A program made the translations under genes and the position numbers. A model generated the notes under the pieces. It worked only from the letters and a program-made list of their open reading frames with translations, was not told the DNA's origin and made no database searches. DNA of 64,000 nucleotides from DAIDKA01 sp036498905 (GTDB lineage: Bacteria; Pseudomonadota; Gammaproteobacteria; Steroidobacterales; Steroidobacteraceae): NCBI GenBank assembly GCA_036498905.1, contig DASYER010000023.1, positions 1 through 64,000 of the forward strand. Direction: 5' to 3'. Shown one piece after another: positions 59,037 through 64,000 of this stretch. Position 1 is the stretch's first letter, and the number at the start of each line of letters is the position of its first letter.

Positions 59037-60416
59037 ATGGCGATGAGCACTCTGAGTCCCGCACGCGTGCTCGTCGTCGACGATGAGACCGACATCCTGC
59101 AGGCAGCCCAGATGCTCCTGAAGCGCCATTTCACGTCGGTCCACACTTCGAACGACCCGACCTCACTCCCTGAACGGGTACGCCAGAACAGCTTCGATGT
59201 GCTGCTGCTGGATATGAACTTCGCCCCCGGCGCAGGCGAGGGCGAGGAGGGACTGAAATGGCTGGCAGAGGTGCTCGCGATCGATCCGCAGGCGGTCGTG
59301 GTACTCGTGACCGCCCACAGCGGCATCGAACTCGCGGTTGAGGCCATGAAGAAAGGCGCCGCGGATTTCGTCACCAAGCCATGGGAAAACGAACGATTGC
59401 TGGCGACGCTGCTGTCGGCGGTGAACCTGCGTCGCTCACGCATCGAGGCGGCGGAACTGCGCAACCGCAATCGCGGCCTCGCGGCCGCAAGCCACACCGA
59501 GTCCGGGATGATCGGCACTTCCGCGGGGGCACTGCGCGTGTTCGAGTCGATCCGCCGCGCCGCGCCCACCGATGCGAATGTGCTGATTCTCGGCGAGAAC
59601 GGCACCGGCAAGGAACTCGTCGCCCGCGAGATCCACCGCAATTCGCGCCGCGCCCGGGAAGTCTTCCTGCGTGTGGACATGGGTGCGCTGTCGCCGCAGC
59701 TGTTCGAGAGCGAACTCTTCGGTCACCGGCGCGGTGCGTTCACCGATGCCAAGGAGGATCGCATTGGGTTGTTTCGCGCGGCAGCCGGCGGCACCCTGTT
59801 TCTCGATGAGATCGGCAACCTGCCGCTGCATCTGCAGAGCAAGCTGCTCACGGCGCTCGAGCGCCATGAGGTCGTACCGGTGGGTGCCAACAAGCCCGAG
59901 CCGATCGACGTGCGTCTGGTGTGCGCGACCAATCTTGCGCCGGAGCAGCTCGGCGATACCGATCGGTTTCGCGAGGACCTGCTGTACCGGATCAATACCG
60001 TCGAGATCCTCCTGCCGCCTCTGCGCGAGCGGCGCGAGGATATTCCGCTGCTGCTCGATCATTTCATCGCGCTGTACGCGCAGAAATATAACTTTCCGGC
60101 CAAGCGCCTCAGTGCCGCGGCGCTGGCCGAGCTGACGGCCCATGCGTGGCCCGGCAACGTGCGCGCGCTGCGCCACGCCGTCGAGCGCGCGGTGATCTTC
60201 AGCGAAGGGGTGGTGTTCGAGGCCGGTGACTTCTCCCTTGCCGCGCCGCGCCCGGGCGCAAGTCCCGCCGCGGATGTCTCCACGCTCGATGCCGCGGAGA
60301 AGGGCGCGATCATGCGTGCCCTCCAGAAGCACGAGGGGAACGTCAGCCGCGCCGCGCAGGCGCTCGGGGTCACGCGCGCCACTTTGTACCGGCGCAAGGA
60401 GAAGTATGGGCTTTAG
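59037..60416 (+). CDS. NtrC-family sigma-54-dependent response regulator
   Basis: A 459-residue activator. The receiver domain (VLVVDDETDIL, phosphoacceptor D59 in LLLDMNFAPG) has a short Gly/Glu-rich insertion after the aspartate. The AAA+ domain has Walker A GENGTGKE at 186-193, ELFGHRRGAFTDA with the sigma-54-contacting GAFTDA loop at 233-238, and LFLDEIGNLP. A Fis-type helix-turn-helix ends the protein (NVSRAAQALGVTRATLYRR). It is divergent from the efflux operon, whose promoter is sigma-54 type, and overlaps the kinase gene by 11 bp. Confidence 0.95.
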   Translation: MAMSTLSPARVLVVDDETDILQAAQMLLKRHFTSVHTSNDPTSLPERVRQNSFDVLLLDMNFAPGAGEGEEGLKWLAEVLAIDPQAVVVLVTAHSGIELAVEAMKKGAADFVTKPWENERLLATLLSAVNLRRSRIEAAELRNRNRGLAAASHTESGMIGTSAGALRVFESIRRAAPTDANVLILGENGTGKELVAREIHRNSRRAREVFLRVDMGALSPQLFESELFGHRRGAFTDAKEDRIGLFRAAAGGTLFLDEIGNLPLHLQSKLLTALERHEVVPVGANKPEPIDVRLVCATNLAPEQLGDTDRFREDLLYRINTVEILLPPLRERREDIPLLLDHFIALYAQKYNFPAKRLSAAALAELTAHAWPGNVRALRHAVERAVIFSEGVVFEAGDFSLAAPRPGASPAADVSTLDAAEKGAIMRALQKHEGNVSRAAQALGVTRATLYRRKEKYGL

Positions 60417-61755
60417 CCACTTCCGTTCCGGAATGGCGCTGCGGATCGCGGTGCTGTTCGTGACGATCGTGGTCGTCGCGCAGATGCTCGCACGCACACA
60501 ATGGTATGTGCCCATCGCGCTGTGCGTCGCCGCGGCGCTGGCCCAGGCGGTGCTGCTGATACGGTTCGCGACCCAATCAAGCCGCGAGGTGGCCAGATTC
60601 CTGGACGCGATTTCGTTCGACGACACTTCGCAGAGCTTCTCGGGGCTCGTCGCTGACAGCGCACATCAGGAGCTCGGCGCAGCGATGACGCGCGTGCTGG
60701 ACCTGCTGCGCAGCGGCCGCTCGGAGCGCGAGGTCCAGTCGCGCTATTTGCAGACGCTGATCGCGCATGTGCCCGTGGCACTGATCGGCGTGGACGAACT
60801 TGGGCGGATCCAGCTGTTCAACATGGCGGCACGGCGGCTGTTTGAAGCCGCCATCTCGCAAAGCGCCCAGTTCATGCAGTATGGAGAGGCGTTCGCGGTC
60901 GGCCTGGATGTCCTGCGCCCGGGCACCAGCGCGATCCTCAAGATGGAACGCACCTCGGGCGCGTTGCAGCTGAAGGTCGCGGCCACTGACGTCACGCTCG
61001 GCGGCCTGCGCCGACGGCTGATTTCGCTGCAGAACATCGAAAACGAAATGAGCGCGCAGGAAATGGCCGCGTGGCAGACGGTGGTGCGCGTCATGGCTCA
61101 CGAGGTGATGAACTCGCTTACGCCCGTGTCGTCGCTGTCGGCCACGGCGCGCGATCTGGTGCGGGATGTCCTGACCCAGATGCCCGAGGGCGATGCCCGC
61201 ACCATTTCTTTGACCGACGCGCGTGACGCACTCGAAACGGTCGCGCGTCGCAGCGAGGGACTGCTGCATTTCGTGCAGAACCACCGGCGCCTCACCAAGC
61301 CGCTGGTGACGCAGATGCAGCTCGCGATGGTACAGAGGGTCTTCGCGCGCATCCAACGCCTGCTTGCCACCGAACTGGCGGCCAACGATATCCGGATGAC
61401 TACCTGCGTGGAGCCGGAGACGCTGGAACTTGCCGCAGATGCAGATCTGCTGGATCAGGCGCTCATCAATCTGGTGCGCAATTCGATCGAGGCTCTCGCG
61501 GGTGTAACGGCCGGCCACATCGAGCTATCCGCACGCCGGGATCCCGGCGGTCGTGTGGTCATCGCCGTGGCAGACAACGGTCCGGGAATCGCGCACGATC
61601 AGCGCGACAGAATATTTGTGCCGTTTTTCACCACCAAGCGCCAAGGTAGCGGCGTCGGCCTTACACTGGTTCGGCAGATTGCCACGGCGCACGGTGCCTC
61701 GGTCGATGTTGCGCAGACCCCCGGTGGCGGCGCGACCGTCCTGTTGCGCTTCTGA
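60406..61755 (+). CDS. PAS-domain sensor histidine kinase (NtrY/NtrB-like)
   Basis: A 449-residue inner-membrane kinase. Two N-terminal helices (residues 12-29 and 35-52) enclose almost no periplasmic loop, so sensing is probably in the membrane or cytosol. A PAS domain follows (HVPVALIGVDELGRIQLFNMAARRLF at 121-146). The phosphorylated histidine is H232 in RVMAHEVMNSLTPVSSL; the ATPase has NLVRNSIEAL, VADNGPGI and GSGVGLTLVRQIA. The ATG at 60406 has AAGGAG before it. It is the partner of the preceding regulator and should control the efflux operon. Confidence 0.92.
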   Translation: MGFSHFRSGMALRIAVLFVTIVVVAQMLARTQWYVPIALCVAAALAQAVLLIRFATQSSREVARFLDAISFDDTSQSFSGLVADSAHQELGAAMTRVLDLLRSGRSEREVQSRYLQTLIAHVPVALIGVDELGRIQLFNMAARRLFEAAISQSAQFMQYGEAFAVGLDVLRPGTSAILKMERTSGALQLKVAATDVTLGGLRRRLISLQNIENEMSAQEMAAWQTVVRVMAHEVMNSLTPVSSLSATARDLVRDVLTQMPEGDARTISLTDARDALETVARRSEGLLHFVQNHRRLTKPLVTQMQLAMVQRVFARIQRLLATELAANDIRMTTCVEPETLELAADADLLDQALINLVRNSIEALAGVTAGHIELSARRDPGGRVVIAVADNGPGIAHDQRDRIFVPFFTTKRQGSGVGLTLVRQIATAHGASVDVAQTPGGGATVLLRF

Positions 61756-61772
61756 TCCGGGCTTCAATGCGC

Positions 61773-62153
61773 TCAGAGTGCGCTGATCGTGACGTAGTAT
61801 CCGTCCGGATCCCGCACAGAGAACTCCTGCGTTTCGGTGCTAGGGTTCAGGTGAGGCTCCTCGTCGAGTCGGGCAACAAGGGCGCGAGCCCTCTGCAGTG
61901 ATTCGGCAAAATCATCGACCCGGAAGAACAGCAGCAGCCCGTTTCCGGGTACCGCCCTGTCTGCGCTCATCAGGGACGGATGTTCGTGCGAGCCCCATTG
62001 GTGCAGACACAGCAACACGGTGCCATCCGAGTCATGGAGCTGACCCCAGTAGTCATGACCTGGCGCGGTTTGCGGCTGCCCAAAGAGTGATTGGTACCAT
62101 TTGAAGCTGAGCGGAACGTCTCTGACGCCGATGATTGTCCATGTGTGCTTCAT
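61773..62153 (-). CDS. VOC (glyoxalase/bleomycin-resistance-like) family protein
   Basis: A 126-residue protein of the vicinal-oxygen-chelate fold. It starts TWTIIGVRDVPLSFKWYQSLFG, continues with LLLFFRVDDFAESLQRARAL and ends EFSVRDPDGYYVTISAL, the typical last strand. It may be an enzyme or a binding protein; the substrate is unknown. Its ATG overlaps the stop of the DUF3943 gene (62150) by 4 bp. Confidence 0.85.
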   Translation of the reverse strand: MKHTWTIIGVRDVPLSFKWYQSLFGQPQTAPGHDYWGQLHDSDGTVLLCLHQWGSHEHPSLMSADRAVPGNGLLLFFRVDDFAESLQRARALVARLDEEPHLNPSTETQEFSVRDPDGYYVTISAL

Positions 62154-63718
62154 TCGGAGTTCCCACCGATGGCTCCCGGTCGCCAGTCCACGGCGCCGAA
62201 GCGCGTATGACCCACGTATGTGTAGCCGATGCTAAAGGTTCCGATGGTCTGATGCGACGTCGGCAAGGTCGCATATCGACCGTTGCGGCTCGCTTCCGAG
62301 TAGCGCAGGGTAATGCCGTGCAGGTTAAAGACGCGCACGGTCAGCGCGGTATCCACTCGCGAAATGTCTTCCGATCCGGTGCTCTCCGTGGCGGCCACCC
62401 GACTGATATAGTACTCGCGAAACGTCGTATCAAGCGACACCCGATCGCCGATGATGAGGCGCAGCTGCGCCTCCCCCTGCGGCGCCAGTCCGTAGTGATA
62501 GTCACGCTGGCCATCGCCGAGGACTCCGGCGGTTGCAACGCCCGCACCGTGAATGACGCCGCCGCCTCCATAACCGAGGCCGACCAAGGCCGTGCCCTGC
62601 AGCGCGACCTGGCGCGACAACCACCATTGGCCCGTCGTGCCCAGCGCCCCTGCAGTCGTTGAAACGCGAAATACCTGCGGTGCCACATATTCGTAGGCGC
62701 CATAAAGGCCCCAGATGCCGCGATAGTTGGGACCTACCTCGTAGTCAGTGCCATACAGTAGCCCGCGGCTGAAAACAGTCTCGATGGCGTTGGTCGTGTC
62801 GGCGCTGACTTCGAAATTGAAGTAGTCGAACGGACGATCGTAACTGTATCCCGGCTTTCCGGGCAGACCATAGGCCATGGTGAAGATCGCGCTGCCACTT
62901 TGCCGCTTGAAGCCCTGGGTCGTCGGTGGTGCGGATAGATCGGCATTAATGTTGACGTTTGAACTGAAATGCGTGCTGAGGCTCGCTCCCAGATCAACGC
63001 GCGTGTAGACCGCCGGATCGTTGCTGCGGAATACGCCATCGAAGCGGCTGCCGTACAGCAGCCGGTTCACTCCCATGGAGGGGGACAAGATCGCCGCGCC
63101 GATACGTCGCAGCCAGCCAGGATCGCCATCAGGGCCGCTTTCCAGCAACAGGCTTGCCATCCGAAACAGTGGCTCACCCAGGAAATTCCCCGCAATCCCG
63201 CTCGCCACCTGGTCGTTGATGGAGGGTCGGGTGGTCTCCCCTGCATACTCCCATAGCAGGCTGCCCGCGAAGGTGTACGCGGAGGACTGCCAGAAATCCA
63301 GTCCCGAGGATCGCGCCAGTCCCTGATAGAACGCTCCCTGATAGGGATGCAGAAATTGGTTGGTGGCAAAGGCGTCATTGTCCACCACCCATTTATGATG
63401 CAGGTTGTCCTGGATATTCGACAGCGGGGATGCATATACCTGCGAATCCACGGCATAGTGGTCCACGCGATTGAGAAGCAACTCGAAAGTCGGAATTTCC
63501 CACAGCGGTACGAGATAACTCTTGCCGTCGCCCACTCCCCAATTGCTCACGGGCGTAGGTGCGGGGGCTGCGAATGCCGTAGGCGCCTGTTTTTGCGGCG
63601 ACGAATTGAGACTCGGATCATCGGCCAGCGCGCAATTCATGCATAGCGGCACGGCGATGATGATTGAAATCCATCTCAAACATCCGCGCTGCGCTTTCAT
63701 CAGTGCCAAGGCGGTCAT
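62150..63718 (-). CDS. DUF3943 outer-membrane protein
   Basis: A protein of about 522 residues. A signal peptide (LRWISIIIAVPLCMNCALADD) is followed by a DUF3943-type region (NRVDHYAVDSQVYASPLSNIQDNLHHKWVVDND, key motifs near residues 85-115) with AYTFAGSLLWEYAGETTRPSINDQ and FLGEPLFRMA. The C-terminal half alternates aromatic strands and ends in VGHTRFGAVDWRPG, suggesting a beta-barrel. ATG at 63718 is chosen; 63700 also fits. Function unknown. It is translated together with the VOC gene. Confidence 0.75.
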   Translation of the reverse strand: MTALALMKAQRGCLRWISIIIAVPLCMNCALADDPSLNSSPQKQAPTAFAAPAPTPVSNWGVGDGKSYLVPLWEIPTFELLLNRVDHYAVDSQVYASPLSNIQDNLHHKWVVDNDAFATNQFLHPYQGAFYQGLARSSGLDFWQSSAYTFAGSLLWEYAGETTRPSINDQVASGIAGNFLGEPLFRMASLLLESGPDGDPGWLRRIGAAILSPSMGVNRLLYGSRFDGVFRSNDPAVYTRVDLGASLSTHFSSNVNINADLSAPPTTQGFKRQSGSAIFTMAYGLPGKPGYSYDRPFDYFNFEVSADTTNAIETVFSRGLLYGTDYEVGPNYRGIWGLYGAYEYVAPQVFRVSTTAGALGTTGQWWLSRQVALQGTALVGLGYGGGGVIHGAGVATAGVLGDGQRDYHYGLAPQGEAQLRLIIGDRVSLDTTFREYYISRVAATESTGSEDISRVDTALTVRVFNLHGITLRYSEASRNGRYATLPTSHQTIGTFSIGYTYVGHTRFGAVDWRPGAIGGNSE

Positions 63719-63788
63719 CGGCGTGACTTCACCAACTCTGGCCCACAAAGAGAACTCATCATTCCCCGCACGGGATGTCGGCAATGCC

Positions 63789-64000
63789 CTACGCCTGCAA
63801 AATCAACGGCAGCAGCCGAGAGTCCTCCAAAGCGGCAATTCGATGGCCGAGCCCGGCGAGATAGGCGGTGTCCGTTGCGAAGGCCACGAAGGCATCGACG
63901 CTGCTCTGGCGCACGAGCAATACTCGATCCCAACGCTCGTGCTCCGGCCCGATCAGAAACCGGCCACCTTCGCCTGAATAGAGCAGATCGCCGCCGCTTC
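63789..64000 (-). CDS. DUF1330-like protein, N-terminus outside the window
   Basis: The last 70 codons of a minus-strand gene run in from the right edge. The translated end contains ERWDRVLLVRQSSVDAFVAF, HRIAALEDSRLLPLILQA and a TAG stop, which resembles the C-terminus of DUF1330 proteins (small ferredoxin-like fold). It lies 70 bp upstream of the DUF3943 gene on the same strand and could be co-transcribed with it. Family call from this fragment is moderate. Confidence 0.6.
   Translation of the reverse strand, partial: SGGDLLYSGEGGRFLIGPEHERWDRVLLVRQSSVDAFVAFATDTAYLAGLGHRIAALEDSRLLPLILQA

Overview
This 64 kb window is GC-rich chromosomal DNA from a gammaproteobacterium. The backbone gene orders are the ones known from E. 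coli and relatives: ftsY-ftsE-ftsX-rpoH with rsmD divergent, and coaD, mutM, rpmG/rpmB, radC, coaBC, dut, pyrE in that order. Hopanoid-modification genes (hpnJ-hpnI-hpnL) and families such as DUF6152, DUF3943 and DUF6763 suggest the Xanthomonadales/Nevskiales/Steroidobacter neighbourhood. That placement is inference. I saw no transposase, integrase, phage gene, CRISPR array or rRNA. One tRNA (Gly, CCC) is present.

Layout. 0-3 kb: end of a HupE/UreJ-type membrane protein, a DMT exporter with a histidine-rich tail, DUF302 and DUF2937 proteins, then a 490 bp gap with several hairpins. 3.5-6.5 kb: a histidine kinase/response regulator pair of the type that accompanies dedicated sortase systems, without a sortase, plus a candidate 30-residue membrane peptide. 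6.5-10 kb: glutaryl-CoA-dehydrogenase-like enzyme, ACT-domain malic enzyme, and rpoH behind a perfect CIRCE operator. 10-15.3 kb: ftsX, ftsE, ftsY, rsmD, coaD, a DNA glycosylase and mutM. 15.4-19 kb: hopanoid genes. 19-20.6 kb: a TauD-type dioxygenase, rpmG and rpmB. 20.8-29.7 kb: an accessory stretch between rpmB and radC with secreted proteins (including two tandem paralogues), a hydrolase and a monooxygenase, and a TetR-controlled membrane-protein pair with two palindromic operators. 29.7-41.8 kb: radC, coaBC, dut, pyrE, ampG, marC-type gene, trmB, LD-carboxypeptidase, an HDOD protein and cell-envelope proteins. 41.8-50.5 kb: tRNA-Gly, an HTH-TM-TPR regulator-like protein, secreted/hydrolytic proteins and a sedolisin protease. 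50.5-52.6 kb: a BlaI/BlaR1-like pair in which the penicillin sensor is replaced by an SGNH-hydrolase-like domain. 52.6-61.8 kb: a complete MacAB-type efflux operon with outer-membrane factor and HicB-like gene, divergent from a sigma-54 response regulator and kinase. A consensus sigma-54 promoter and an upstream inverted repeat lie between them. 61.8-64 kb: VOC protein, DUF3943 outer-membrane protein and a DUF1330-like fragment.

The strongest regulatory stories visible directly in the DNA are CIRCE in front of rpoH, the sigma-54 promoter plus enhancer-like repeat in front of the efflux operon, the paired TACA/TGTA boxes in front of the BlaI-like gene, and the two palindromes in the TetR divergent promoter. 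The most unusual protein is the M56-SGNH fusion.
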